A stretch of DNA of 64,000 nucleotides from Halomarina litorea (GTDB taxonomy: Archaea; Halobacteriota; Halobacteria; Halobacteriales; Haloarculaceae). Positions 26,301-34,661 of the stretch are shown one piece after another. Numbering within the stretch: position 1 is the stretch's first letter; every line of letters starts with the position of its first letter. Position numbers and translations under genes: made by a program. Under the pieces are notes generated by a model, which was not told the DNA's origin, searched no databases, and worked only from the letters and a program-made list of their open reading frames with translations. The stretch spans positions 62,001-126,000 of the forward strand of contig NZ_CP100448.1 in assembly GCF_024227715.1 (NCBI RefSeq), read 5' to 3'.

Positions 26301-28130
26301 GTGCTCGCGTTGCCGGACACGGGGATGCTCGTCGTCTTCGCCATCATCGTCGCCGCCCTCGTCCTGTTCGCCACGGAGCCGGTCCCCATCGACATCACCG
26401 CCATCGGGGTGATGGTGGCGCTGATGGTCCTCGAACCGTGGACGCAGATAGCGCCGACGCCGACGGAGGGGCTCTCCGGGTTCGCCTCGACGGCGACCAT
26501 CACCGTCCTCGCGATGTTCATCCTGAGCGAGGGCGTCCAGCGCACGGGCGTGGTGCAGTTGCTCGGCGCGAAGATCGGCAGCTACACGCGCGACTCCGAG
26601 ACCAAGCAACTGGGCGCGACCATCGGCGTCGTCGGCCCCATCTCGGGGTTCATCAACAACACTGCCGCCGTCGCCATCCTCCTCCCGATGGTGACCGACC
26701 TCGCCCACGAGGGGGGCACCTCCCCCTCGAAGCTGCTGATTCCCCTCTCCTATGCCTCGATGTTCGGCGGGATGCTCACCCTCATCGGCACGTCCACGAA
26801 CATCCTCGCCTCGTCGGTCGCGGCCGACCTCGGGGTGGCCGGCGCCCCCTTCGGCATGTTCGAGTTCACCGCCCTCGGCGCGGTGGTGACCGTCTTCGGT
26901 GCGGCCTACCTGTTGACCGTCGGGCGCTACCTCACGCCGGAACGCATCCGCCCGCGCGAGGACCTCACCGAGGAGTTCGAGATGGGCGAGTACCTCACCG
27001 AGGTGATCGTCCGCGACGACTCGCCCGTCGTCGGCCAGACCGTCCGCGAGGCACTGGAGACACAGAACTTCGACGTGGACCTCGTCCAGTTGGTCCGCGG
27101 CGAGGAGGTGTTCCTCGAACCGCTCGGCCCGAAGTCCATCCAGCCCGGCGACGTCTTCGCGGTCCGTACCGACCGGGACACCCTGCTGGACCTCCTCGAC
27201 GCCGAGGGGTTCGACCTCCTGCCCGCCCGCATCGAGGAAGACGACCTCGAAGCCGCGGAGGAAGAAGTCCAGAACCTCGTCGAGGTGGTCATCGCCCCCG
27301 GGTCGACACTCGTCGGCGAGACGCTCGCCTCCGCCAGTTTCCGCCAGCGCTACAACGCGACCGTCCTCGCCTTCCGACGCGGCCCGGAACTCATCCGCCA
27401 GCGGATGGACCGCACCCGACTCCGGGTCGGCGACACCCTCCTCGTGCAGGCGAGCGGCGAGAGCATCGAGCGCCTGAACAACAACCGCAATTTCATCGTC
27501 GCACAGGAGGTCTACCGCCCCGACTTCCGCAAGTCGAAGATTCCCGTCGCCGTCGGCATCGTTCTCGTCGTCGTCGGCCTCGCGGCCATCGACGTCCTCC
27601 CCATCGTCGTCGCCGCCCTCGGGGGCGCGCTGGCGATGGTCGCCACGGGGTGTCTCAAACCCACCGAGGTGTACGACGCCGTCCAGTGGGACGTCATCTT
27701 CCTCCTCGCTGGCGTCATCCCCCTCGGCATCGCCATGCAGAAGACCGGTGGCGCAGACCTCATCGCCCGCCTGCTCGTCGACTCGGCAGGAGCGCTCCCC
27801 CCGCTCGCGGTCCTCGGCCTTCTCTATCTCGTGACGGCCACGCTCACGAACGTCATCAGCAACAACGCCGCCGTCGTCCTGATGATTCCCGTCGCCGCCG
27901 AGTCGGCCGCCCGCATCGGGGCCAGCGAGTTCGCGTTCGTGCTGGCTGTCACCTTCGCCGCCTCGACGGCGTTCATGACCCCCGTCGGCTACCAGACCAA
28001 CCTCTTCGTCTACGGTCCGGGCGGCTACCGCTTCACGGACTACCTGCGGGTGGGGACGCCCCTGCAACTGCTGTTCGCGGTGGTGACGACGCTCGGCATC
28101 GCCGTGCTGTACGGCCCCGTGATGCCGTGA
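26301..28130 (+). CDS. SLC13/DASS-type permease with two RCK_C (TrkA_C) domains
   Basis: A 609-residue transporter of the divalent anion:sodium symporter family in its bacterial/archaeal form, where two cytosolic RCK_C domains (about 215-390) split the membrane part. Membrane motifs are ATEPVPIDITAIGVMVALM, GFINNTAAVAILLPMV, and near the end NNAAVVLMIPVAAES with FMTPVGYQTNLFVYGPGGY. The substrate may be sulfate, phosphate or a dicarboxylate. The start GTG at 26301 gives the usual N-terminus; a GTG at 26259 would add 14 residues over a T-run and is less likely. Confidence 0.9.
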   Translation: MLALPDTGMLVVFAIIVAALVLFATEPVPIDITAIGVMVALMVLEPWTQIAPTPTEGLSGFASTATITVLAMFILSEGVQRTGVVQLLGAKIGSYTRDSETKQLGATIGVVGPISGFINNTAAVAILLPMVTDLAHEGGTSPSKLLIPLSYASMFGGMLTLIGTSTNILASSVAADLGVAGAPFGMFEFTALGAVVTVFGAAYLLTVGRYLTPERIRPREDLTEEFEMGEYLTEVIVRDDSPVVGQTVREALETQNFDVDLVQLVRGEEVFLEPLGPKSIQPGDVFAVRTDRDTLLDLLDAEGFDLLPARIEEDDLEAAEEEVQNLVEVVIAPGSTLVGETLASASFRQRYNATVLAFRRGPELIRQRMDRTRLRVGDTLLVQASGESIERLNNNRNFIVAQEVYRPDFRKSKIPVAVGIVLVVVGLAAIDVLPIVVAALGGALAMVATGCLKPTEVYDAVQWDVIFLLAGVIPLGIAMQKTGGADLIARLLVDSAGALPPLAVLGLLYLVTATLTNVISNNAAVVLMIPVAAESAARIGASEFAFVLAVTFAASTAFMTPVGYQTNLFVYGPGGYRFTDYLRVGTPLQLLFAVVTTLGIAVLYGPVMP

Positions 28131-28175
28131 GCAGAACGAAACGCTTTCCCGTGGGATTCGCGTCTGTCGGGATGC

Positions 28176-28248
28176 GGGACCGTGGGTTAGCCTGGTATAC
28201 TTCGGGCCTTGGGTGCCCGTGACCCCGGTTCAAATCCGGGCGGTCCCA
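28176..28248 (+). tRNA. tRNA-Pro (anticodon TGG)
   Basis: A 73-nt cloverleaf with acceptor GGGACCG/CGGTCCC and discriminator A. The anticodon arm is CGGGC-CTTGGGT-GCCCG with anticodon TGG. The T arm is CCCGG-TTCAAAT-CCGGG. No intron and no encoded CCA. It begins 46 nt after the transporter stop on the same strand. Confidence 0.96.
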
Positions 28249-28333
28249 CTTCTGTCCGACGAACGGACGTGAGGAAGCAGACGTGAACAACGACCGGTTT
28301 GAACGAACGAGCGACCGAAGGGAGCGAGTGGCG

Positions 28334-28355
28334 TTCAAATCCGGACGGTCCCACT
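28334..28355 (+). repeat. duplicate of the tRNA-Pro 3' end
   Basis: TTCAAATCCGGACGGTCCCACT repeats positions 28229-28250, the 3' end of tRNA-Pro plus two bases, with one mismatch in 22. An inverted copy of the T-loop part (TTTGAACG, 28298-28305, against CGTTCAAA, 28332-28339) precedes it, with GAGCGACCGAAGGGAGCGAG between. The arrangement mirrors the one beside tRNA-His and fits a decayed attachment site. Confidence 0.65.
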
Positions 28356-28409
28356 CGTTTTCGACCGGCCTACCAGCCGACGGCATCGGGCGCGTCAGGG
28401 CGGCCGGTG

Positions 28410-29066
28410 TCACGTCGCCCGCGTCGCGCCGGTCTTCCGGTCGCCGGTGTCCTCGTCACGGTCTTCGATACGGTCGCTGACCTCCGCGCTCGTCTCCTCG
28501 ATGCGGTCTGCCGTCTCCTCCGTCGCTTCCTCGGTCCGTTCGGCCACCGTCCGACCGCCCCGACGGACGCGGGCGGCGACGCGACCGGCCATCTCGTCGG
28601 TTCGCTTCGCGACCCGGTGGCTCACTTCCTCGGTCCGTCCCGCGAGTCCGCGGGTCATCTCGCCGGTCCCCCGGCGGACCTGTCGCGGGGCGCGGTCGAG
28701 GCGTTCGCCCAGCGGTCCGAACCGGTCCCGGAACGCGTACCCGGCGACGAAGGCGGGCACGCCCACCAGCCAGCCGCGGCCCGACGTCCCGCTGCCGGCG
28801 TCCATCCGCCGTTCGAGGGCGCTCACCCGTCGCGCCAGTTGCTCGTCGGCCCCGTCGCCCCGTACCTCGATGCGGTTGGCCCCCGACCCCGGGGCCCGCT
28901 CACCCCAGAGGCGGGTCGCGGCCCGGCCGACGTCCGTACCGAGCGGCCCGAGGCGCTCCCGGAGCACGTACCCCGCGGCGACGAGGGCGGACGCGCCGAG
29001 CAGTCGGCTGTACGGGGTAGTCGCCTCGCGCTGCGGGCGTCGGTGGCTCGCGCGCGTCTTCATCAT
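28410..29066 (-). CDS. haloarchaeal protein with membrane-like segments and coiled coil
   Basis: A 218-residue basic-then-acidic protein. Residues 15-40 (YSRLLGASALVAAGYVLRER) and 100-125 (WLVGVPAFVAGYAFRDRF) are short hydrophobic segments followed each time by a FGPLG/LGPLG repeat, so the protein seems built from a duplicated unit. The C-terminal 80 residues are charged and helical (RTEEVSHRVAKRTDEMAGRV, EEATEETADRIEETSAEVSD). The start is placed at the ATGATG at 29066, because the TATA box at 29120 would put the transcript start downstream of the in-frame ATG at 29108. Confidence 0.6.
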   Translation of the reverse strand: MMKTRASHRRPQREATTPYSRLLGASALVAAGYVLRERLGPLGTDVGRAATRLWGERAPGSGANRIEVRGDGADEQLARRVSALERRMDAGSGTSGRGWLVGVPAFVAGYAFRDRFGPLGERLDRAPRQVRRGTGEMTRGLAGRTEEVSHRVAKRTDEMAGRVAARVRRGGRTVAERTEEATEETADRIEETSAEVSDRIEDRDEDTGDRKTGATRAT

Positions 29067-29119
29067 CCGTCGGGTGTCGCTCGATATCTCCGTGGACGGC
29101 CCTACCATAATGGACTATC

Positions 29120-29125
29120 ATTATA
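29120..29125 (-). promoter_or_regulatory. TATA box for the leftward gene ending at 28410
   Basis: The minus strand reads TATAAT inside an A+T-rich patch (GAAGTATAATGATAG). A transcript from here should begin about 22-27 nt on, near 29098, which decides the start choice of the gene. Confidence 0.5.
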
Positions 29126-29261
29126 CTTCTGAGGCAATAACAGGGAGACTTGCAACCGCTGCTGGCGGTCGTCCGGCAGGGTCGACCCGGTACGAACATC
29201 GGTCCACCTGTCGACTGCCGGGGACCTGCTTACCCGCCTCGGGTGAGCACCCCCGGACACG

Positions 29262-29768
29262 ATGGCACGAACGACGACCCGCCGCGCACTGGTCGCCGCC
29301 GGAGTGTTTGGCTTCGGGTTCAGCGGCCTCATCGACGTGCTCGTGTTGCACCACGTCCTCCAGTTGCACCACCTCGTCTCGGGGCTCTACCCGATGGATA
29401 CGCTCTCCGGCCTTCGGACGAACATCCGTGCGGACGGCCTGTTCTCACTCGCGATGGTCGGCATCGCGGGCGTCGGGGCGGGCCTGCTCTGGCAGTCCGA
29501 GCGCCGGACGGAGGCCCCCCTCGCCCTCCGTCCGGTCGCCGGTGCCGCCCTCGTCGGACTGGGCGCGTTCGACCTGTTCGACGTCCTCGTGGACCACGTC
29601 CTGTTGGGCCTCCACCAGCCGACGATGCAGGGGGGCGTCTACAACCCCCACTGGGCCGCCGTGAGCCTCCTGTTCGTCGCCGCCGGGTGGCTCCTCTACC
29701 GCTCGGGACGGGACGCGGAGGACGTGACGCGAGACACCGCGGAGACAGCGAACGACCGGACCGAATGA
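29262..29768 (+). CDS. DUF2243 membrane protein
   Basis: A 168-residue protein with four membrane segments. The DUF2243 signature is visible in FGFSGLIDVLVLHHVLQLHH, RADGLFSLAMV, and AFDLFDVLVDHVLLGLHQP. Several membrane-embedded histidines (LHHVLQLHH, DHVLLGLH) could hold metal or heme, which is an inference. The next gene overlaps its stop codon (ATGA) and encodes a small exported-looking membrane protein, so the two probably work together. Confidence 0.88.
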   Translation: MARTTTRRALVAAGVFGFGFSGLIDVLVLHHVLQLHHLVSGLYPMDTLSGLRTNIRADGLFSLAMVGIAGVGAGLLWQSERRTEAPLALRPVAGAALVGLGAFDLFDVLVDHVLLGLHQPTMQGGVYNPHWAAVSLLFVAAGWLLYRSGRDAEDVTRDTAETANDRTE

Positions 29769-29977
29769 GCCGGATGCGCGACCTGACGACGGTGGGGGTG
29801 GCCGCGACGGCGCTCTCTGTGCTGGCCGCGCCGGCGGCGGCGCACGGTGGGACGGCAGGGGTCGGAGTTCCCGGCTGGGCCGTCCTGCTCGGGAGCGTCC
29901 TCGGCCTCTGGGTCGTCGTCTGCGGCGGTGTCGTCGTCGCCGACCGCCTCCTGCGACCCGTTCTCGGCACCCGCTGA
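29765..29977 (+). CDS. small membrane protein with signal peptide
   Basis: A 70-residue protein translationally coupled to the DUF2243 gene (4-nt overlap). Residues 5-27 are a secretion signal (VGVAATALSVLAAPAAAHGG) with a likely cleavage after AAA. The mature part is a short periplasm-facing His-containing start and one membrane span (WAVLLGSVLGLWVVVCGGVV). A His right after the cleavage site could be a metal ligand, as in copper-site proteins. Function unknown. Confidence 0.65.
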   Translation: MSRMRDLTTVGVAATALSVLAAPAAAHGGTAGVGVPGWAVLLGSVLGLWVVVCGGVVVADRLLRPVLGTR

Positions 29978-30111
29978 GGCGAGTCCGCACGGGAGTCGAG
30001 CGTCTCAGGGTCTCGAACGTCGCCGCCCGGTGCCGCCGTCGGACGGGGGACCCCGACACCGGACGCTCTCCCCGGCGGAACCGCTAACTCCCTGCCACAG
30101 TTCGGGAGGGC

Positions 30112-30954
30112 ATGAACGACACCGACGACTGGTTCGACGTCCGGGAACTCTCCGACCGGACCTGGCGCGTCTCGGAGGCGACGTACTTCAACGACTACCT
30201 CGTCGCCGGCGAGGACCGGGCGCTCCTCGTCGACGCCTCCGTCGGCGTCGGCGACCTGCGCGCGATGGCCGACGAACTGGTCGACGTGCCCGTGACGCTC
30301 CTGCTCACCCACTCCCACTGGGACCACGTCGGCGGGGCGACCCAGTTCGACGACGTCCGCATCCACGAGGCCGAACTGCCCCCCAATGGGACGGTCCGCT
30401 GGGACTACGTCGCCGACACGTTCCACGTCCACCTCGACGAGTGGCTCGACGCCTTCCGGGAGGGCGGCGGGCAGTTCCCCGACGGGTTCGACCCCACCTC
30501 TCACGAGATTCGGCCCGTCCCCGACGTGTCGGTCGCCGCGGACGGCGAGACGGTCGACCTCGGGGGACGCAAACTCGAACTGCTCCACCTGCCTGGCCAC
30601 TCGCCGGGACAACTCGGGGTGCTCGACCGGGAGCGGGGCGACCTCTACGGCGGCGACGTCCTCCACCTCCGGCGGGACCTGTACGCCCACTTCGGTGGCG
30701 GTGACCTCGGGGCGTACGCCGACACGTTCGCCCGACTGCGCGCCCTGCGCGACGAGGGCGCGTTCGACACCCTCTACACCGCACACAACCGCCCGGTGTC
30801 GGGCGAGGACCTCTCGCTGCTGGACGACTACCACGCCGGCCTCCGGGCGATTCTCGCGGGAGAGCTGTCCTCCCGACCCAACGACGGACGCCCGCCGGGA
30901 CGCGTCTACGATGTCGCCGGCCACGAGGTCGTCACGAGGCCCGACGTGGAGTGA
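30112..30954 (+). CDS. MBL-fold metallo-hydrolase
   Basis: A 280-residue metallo-beta-lactamase-fold hydrolase. The zinc motif is THSHWDHVGG at about residues 63-72. Further ligands are in LPGHSPGQLG (His), LYGGDVL (Asp) and YTAHNRP (His). Family members cleave thioesters such as hydroxyacylglutathione, lactonases or phosphodiesters; the sequence does not decide. It has no signal peptide and stands alone, 75 nt before an alpha/beta hydrolase gene. Confidence 0.9.
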   Translation: MNDTDDWFDVRELSDRTWRVSEATYFNDYLVAGEDRALLVDASVGVGDLRAMADELVDVPVTLLLTHSHWDHVGGATQFDDVRIHEAELPPNGTVRWDYVADTFHVHLDEWLDAFREGGGQFPDGFDPTSHEIRPVPDVSVAADGETVDLGGRKLELLHLPGHSPGQLGVLDRERGDLYGGDVLHLRRDLYAHFGGGDLGAYADTFARLRALRDEGAFDTLYTAHNRPVSGEDLSLLDDYHAGLRAILAGELSSRPNDGRPPGRVYDVAGHEVVTRPDVE

Positions 30955-31029
30955 GCGGGCAGGTCACAGCACCCCGGCGACGGGGCACAGGATGAAGGCA
31001 CCGCGACGCCACCTTCGACGGGAAGGACC

Positions 31030-31791
31030 ATGCTCGCACACGTCACGGTCGGTGACGGTACCGACCTCTACTATCAGGACGTCGGGGAGGGGCCGCCGGT
31101 CGTCCTCGTCCACGGCTTCAGCACGAACCACCTCTCGTGGTGGCAGCAGATACCGACCATCGCCCGCCGGTATCGGTGTCTCGCGGTCGACCAGCGACGC
31201 TTCGGCCTGTCGGCCGACGAGGGCGGTCGGGGGGTCGCGGCGTTCGCCGACGATCTCCTCGCACTGCTGGACGCACTCGGAATCGAGCGGGCGGCCCTCG
31301 TCGGGCACTCGATGGGCGGGTGGTCGGTGGCGTCACTGGCGACCCGGCACCCCGACCGGGTCGCGGCGCTCGTCCTGTCGGCGACGCCGGGTGGACTCCT
31401 CTCGCCCGAACGCCACCGGGAACTCAGGGAGCGGGCGACCGTCCCCGACCCGGACCCGCTGGACGACGAGCGGGCGTTCCTCGCGGACGCCATCGCCGAC
31501 CTGAACCGCGACGCGCCGCCGGAGTGGACCGACGTCCGTCCGACGCTGGACGGTCTGCCGCTGGACCGGGAGCGAATCGCCCGTGCCGACGTCCCGACGT
31601 TGCTCGTCTCGGGCGAGGCGGACGGGTTCATGACCGAGGGGATGGCCGAGGAACTGGCAGGACCGCTGGGAGCCGAGACTGCCACCGTGGCGGGGGCTGG
31701 CCACGACGTGTTCTTCGAGAAACCGGCGGCGTTCAACGAGTGCGTCCTCGAATTTCTCGACGAGCGCGCCGCGTTCGTGACGCGGGAGTAG
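31030..31791 (+). CDS. alpha/beta hydrolase
   Basis: A 253-residue serine hydrolase of the alpha/beta fold. The oxyanion motif is VLVHGFSTNH, the nucleophile elbow GHSMGGW (Ser near residue 95), the acid lies in VSGEADGFM, and the base His in AGAGHDVFFEKP. The DQRRFGLS stretch resembles the DxRGxGxS loop of haloperoxidase- and lactonase-like members. The substrate is open. The 206 nt after it carry only a short minus-strand reading frame of doubtful meaning. Confidence 0.9.
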   Translation: MLAHVTVGDGTDLYYQDVGEGPPVVLVHGFSTNHLSWWQQIPTIARRYRCLAVDQRRFGLSADEGGRGVAAFADDLLALLDALGIERAALVGHSMGGWSVASLATRHPDRVAALVLSATPGGLLSPERHRELRERATVPDPDPLDDERAFLADAIADLNRDAPPEWTDVRPTLDGLPLDRERIARADVPTLLVSGEADGFMTEGMAEELAGPLGAETATVAGAGHDVFFEKPAAFNECVLEFLDERAAFVTRE

Positions 31792-31997
31792 CGCGGAGGC
31801 GGGCCTCAGGCCGACTCCACCCGAACGCCCTCGCCTTCCACCACGGCGATTGCCCAGTCCCCTCGACGGCCGCGTCCCCGTCGAACGGGCGCCTGGCGAC
31901 CCCCGGGCGAGTCCGGCGACGGCCCCGCGGTCCGTCGATTCACTTTCGCCGCGCGCTACGCGAAGGTTCTTATCCGAACGGGCGGTAGCCTCGCCAA

Positions 31998-34661
31998 ATG
32001 GCTCTCGCGGAGGACACCGACATCATCGACGCCTTCGAGGAGTTCTACCGCAACTACTACCGGAACGCGATCGGTGAACTCGCCCGGAAGTACCCCAACG
32101 ACCAGCGCTCGCTGTACGTCTCGTGGGGCGACCTCTACCGCTTCGACCAGGACCTCGCGGAACAGTACCGCAACCAGCCCGACCAGCTACAGGAGTACGC
32201 CGAGGAGGCCCTCCGCCTCTACGACCTCCCCGTCGACGTCTCGCTCGGACAGGCACACGTCCGCGTCCACGAACTCCCCGACCCGACGGACATCCGCGAC
32301 ATCCGCGCTCGCCACCGCGGGCAACTGCTCGCCGTCCGGGGCATCGTCCGGAAGGCCACCGACGTCCGTCCGAAGATACAGGAGGCCGCCTTCGAGTGCC
32401 AGCGCTGTGGCACCCTGACGCGCATCCCCCAGACCGGCGGCGACTTCCAGGAACCCCACGAGTGTCAGGGCTGTGAGCGACAGGGACCCTTCCGAATCAA
32501 CTTCGACCAGTCGGAGTTCATCGACGCCCAGAAGATACGGGTCCAGGAGTCCCCCGAGGGGCTACGCGGCGGGGAGACCCCCCAGAACATCGACATCCAC
32601 ATCGAGGACGACATCACGGGCGAGGTGACCGCCGGGGACCACGTCGCCGTCACGGGCGTCCTCCACCTCGACCAGCAGGAGTCGGGCCAGCAGAAGTCTG
32701 CGATGTTCGACATCTACATGGACGGCGTCGCGGTCGAGATCGAGGACGAGCAGTTCGAGGAGATGGACATCACCGACGAGGACAAACGCGAGATCGTCGA
32801 ACTCTCCTCCTCGCCCGACATCTACGAGAAGATGGTCGGGGCCGTCGCCCCCTCCATCTACGGCTACGACCAGGAGAAGATGGCCATGATCTTCCAGCTC
32901 TTTTCGGGCGTCACCAAACACCTCCCCGACGGCTCCCGCATCCGGGGGGACCTCCACATGCTGCTGATAGGGGACCCCGGGACGGGGAAGTGTGTCCGCG
33001 GCGACACCCGGGTGACGCTCGCCGACGGGAGCGAGGTACCCATCCGTGACCTCGTGGAGTCGAACCTGACCGACCCGAAGCCCATCGACGATGGCGTGTA
33101 TCAGGAGGTGGACTTCGAGGTGCCGTCACTGCGAGACGACGGGACCATCGGCCGCCAGCGGGCTACCAAGGTATGGAAGCGAGAGGCCCCCGAGACGATG
33201 CTCCGCGTGCGGACCGCGACGGGTCACGAACTGGAGGTCACGCCGTCGCATCCACTGTTCGTCCAGCAAGGGGGTCGACACGTCGCTGTCAGAGCGGAGG
33301 ACCTCTCGAAGGGCGAGTTCGTCGCTGTGTCCCCATTAAGGGACTCGACAGCGCACACAGACTCCGATGTCGCTACGGATGGCGGCGCTGTTGCCAGTGA
33401 CGCATCTGACGTGTCCCGCAGACAACAGCCTGACAAATCCGTCGCGTGGGACCGCATCGAGTCCATCGAGCGTATCGAACCCGACGAGGAGTGGGTGTAC
33501 GACCTCGAAATCGAGGGGACGCACAACTACCTCACGAACAACGTCGTCTCGCACAACTCCCAGATGCTATCGTATATCCAGAATATCGCGCCGCGGTCAG
33601 TGTACACGTCCGGGAAAGGTTCGTCCTCGGCGGGTTTAACTGCGGCAGCCGTACGCGACGACTTCGGCGAGGGCCAGCAGTGGTCGCTGGAGGCGGGGGC
33701 GCTCGTCCTCGCCGACCAGGGCATCGCGGCGGTGGACGAACTGGACAAGATGCGCCCGGAGGACCGTTCGGCGATGCACGAGGCGCTGGAACAACAGAAG
33801 ATATCGGTGTCGAAGGCGGGCATCAACGCCACGCTGAAGTCGCGGTGTTCGCTGCTGGGTGCGGCGAACCCGAAGTACGGCCGGTTCGACCAGTACGAAC
33901 CCATCGGCGAGCAGATCAACCTCGAACCGGCGCTCATCTCGCGGTTCGACCTCATCTTCACGGTGACGGACAAGCCCGACGCCGAGAAGGACCGCGACCT
34001 CGCCGAACACATCATCAACACGAACTACGCGGGCGAACTCCACACCCACCGGACGAACAACGCCACCTCGCAGTTCAGCCAGGAGGAAGTCGACACGGTC
34101 ACCGAGGAGGTGGCCCCGACCATCGAACCCGAACTCCTGCGCAAGTACATCGCGTACGCCAAGCGCAACGTCTACCCGACGATGACCGAGGAGGCCAAAG
34201 AGACCATCCGTGACTTCTACGTCGACCTGCGTGCCCGCGGCTCCGACGAGGACTCGCCCATCCCCGTCACCGCGCGGAAACTGGAGGCGCTGGTCCGCCT
34301 CGCCGAAGCGTCGGCACGGGTCCGCCTCTCGGACACCGTCGAGGCCGAGGACGCCGAGCGGGTGACGACCCTCGTCCGGTCCTGTCTGGAGGACATCGGG
34401 ATGGACCCCGAGACGGGCGAGTTCGACGCCGACATCGTCGAGACGGGCACCTCGAAGACCCAGCGCGACCGCATCAAGAACGTGAAGGGCATCATCAGCG
34501 AGGTCGAAGAGGAGTACGACGAGGGCGCGCCCGTCGAGGAGGTCCTCGACCGGGCCGAGGCGGCGGGCATCGAGCGCTCGAAGGCCGAACACGAGATCGA
34601 GAAGCTCCGCCGGCAGGGCGACGTGTACGAACCGCAGACCGACTACCTGCGGACGGTCTGA
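31998..34661 (+). CDS. mcm: MCM replicative DNA helicase containing an intein
   Basis: An 887-residue precursor of the hexameric MCM helicase; after intein removal it is 698 residues, the family's normal size. The N-terminal domain carries a zinc site (ECQRCGTL, then HECQGCERQ). The AAA+ motor has Walker A GDPGTGK at 325-331, followed, after the intein, by SQMLSY. Walker B is VDELDKM, and the arginine finger SRFDLIF. A winged helix ends the protein (VEEVLDRAEAAGIERSKAE). It unwinds DNA at replication forks. The intein splits the nucleotide-binding loop exactly after the Walker lysine, so ATPase activity depends on splicing. Its 3' end overlaps the convergent gene by 19 nt. Confidence 0.97.
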   Translation: MALAEDTDIIDAFEEFYRNYYRNAIGELARKYPNDQRSLYVSWGDLYRFDQDLAEQYRNQPDQLQEYAEEALRLYDLPVDVSLGQAHVRVHELPDPTDIRDIRARHRGQLLAVRGIVRKATDVRPKIQEAAFECQRCGTLTRIPQTGGDFQEPHECQGCERQGPFRINFDQSEFIDAQKIRVQESPEGLRGGETPQNIDIHIEDDITGEVTAGDHVAVTGVLHLDQQESGQQKSAMFDIYMDGVAVEIEDEQFEEMDITDEDKREIVELSSSPDIYEKMVGAVAPSIYGYDQEKMAMIFQLFSGVTKHLPDGSRIRGDLHMLLIGDPGTGKCVRGDTRVTLADGSEVPIRDLVESNLTDPKPIDDGVYQEVDFEVPSLRDDGTIGRQRATKVWKREAPETMLRVRTATGHELEVTPSHPLFVQQGGRHVAVRAEDLSKGEFVAVSPLRDSTAHTDSDVATDGGAVASDASDVSRRQQPDKSVAWDRIESIERIEPDEEWVYDLEIEGTHNYLTNNVVSHNSQMLSYIQNIAPRSVYTSGKGSSSAGLTAAAVRDDFGEGQQWSLEAGALVLADQGIAAVDELDKMRPEDRSAMHEALEQQKISVSKAGINATLKSRCSLLGAANPKYGRFDQYEPIGEQINLEPALISRFDLIFTVTDKPDAEKDRDLAEHIINTNYAGELHTHRTNNATSQFSQEEVDTVTEEVAPTIEPELLRKYIAYAKRNVYPTMTEEAKETIRDFYVDLRARGSDEDSPIPVTARKLEALVRLAEASARVRLSDTVEAEDAERVTTLVRSCLEDIGMDPETGEFDADIVETGTSKTQRDRIKNVKGIISEVEEEYDEGAPVEEVLDRAEAAGIERSKAEHEIEKLRRQGDVYEPQTDYLRTV
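32991..33557 (+). other. mini-intein in the MCM P-loop
   Basis: A 189-residue in-frame insertion (residues 332-520). It starts with Cys1 (CVRGDTRVTLADGSEVP, block A), has the TxxH block B (ELEVTPSHPLFV), and ends with blocks F and G (WVYDLEIEGTHNYLTNNVVS, final His-Asn), followed by Ser+1. No LAGLIDADG or other homing endonuclease motif lies in the middle, where a polar linker (about 425-475) replaces it. It should splice but not home. The middle uses more A/T-ending codons than the extein. Confidence 0.95.
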
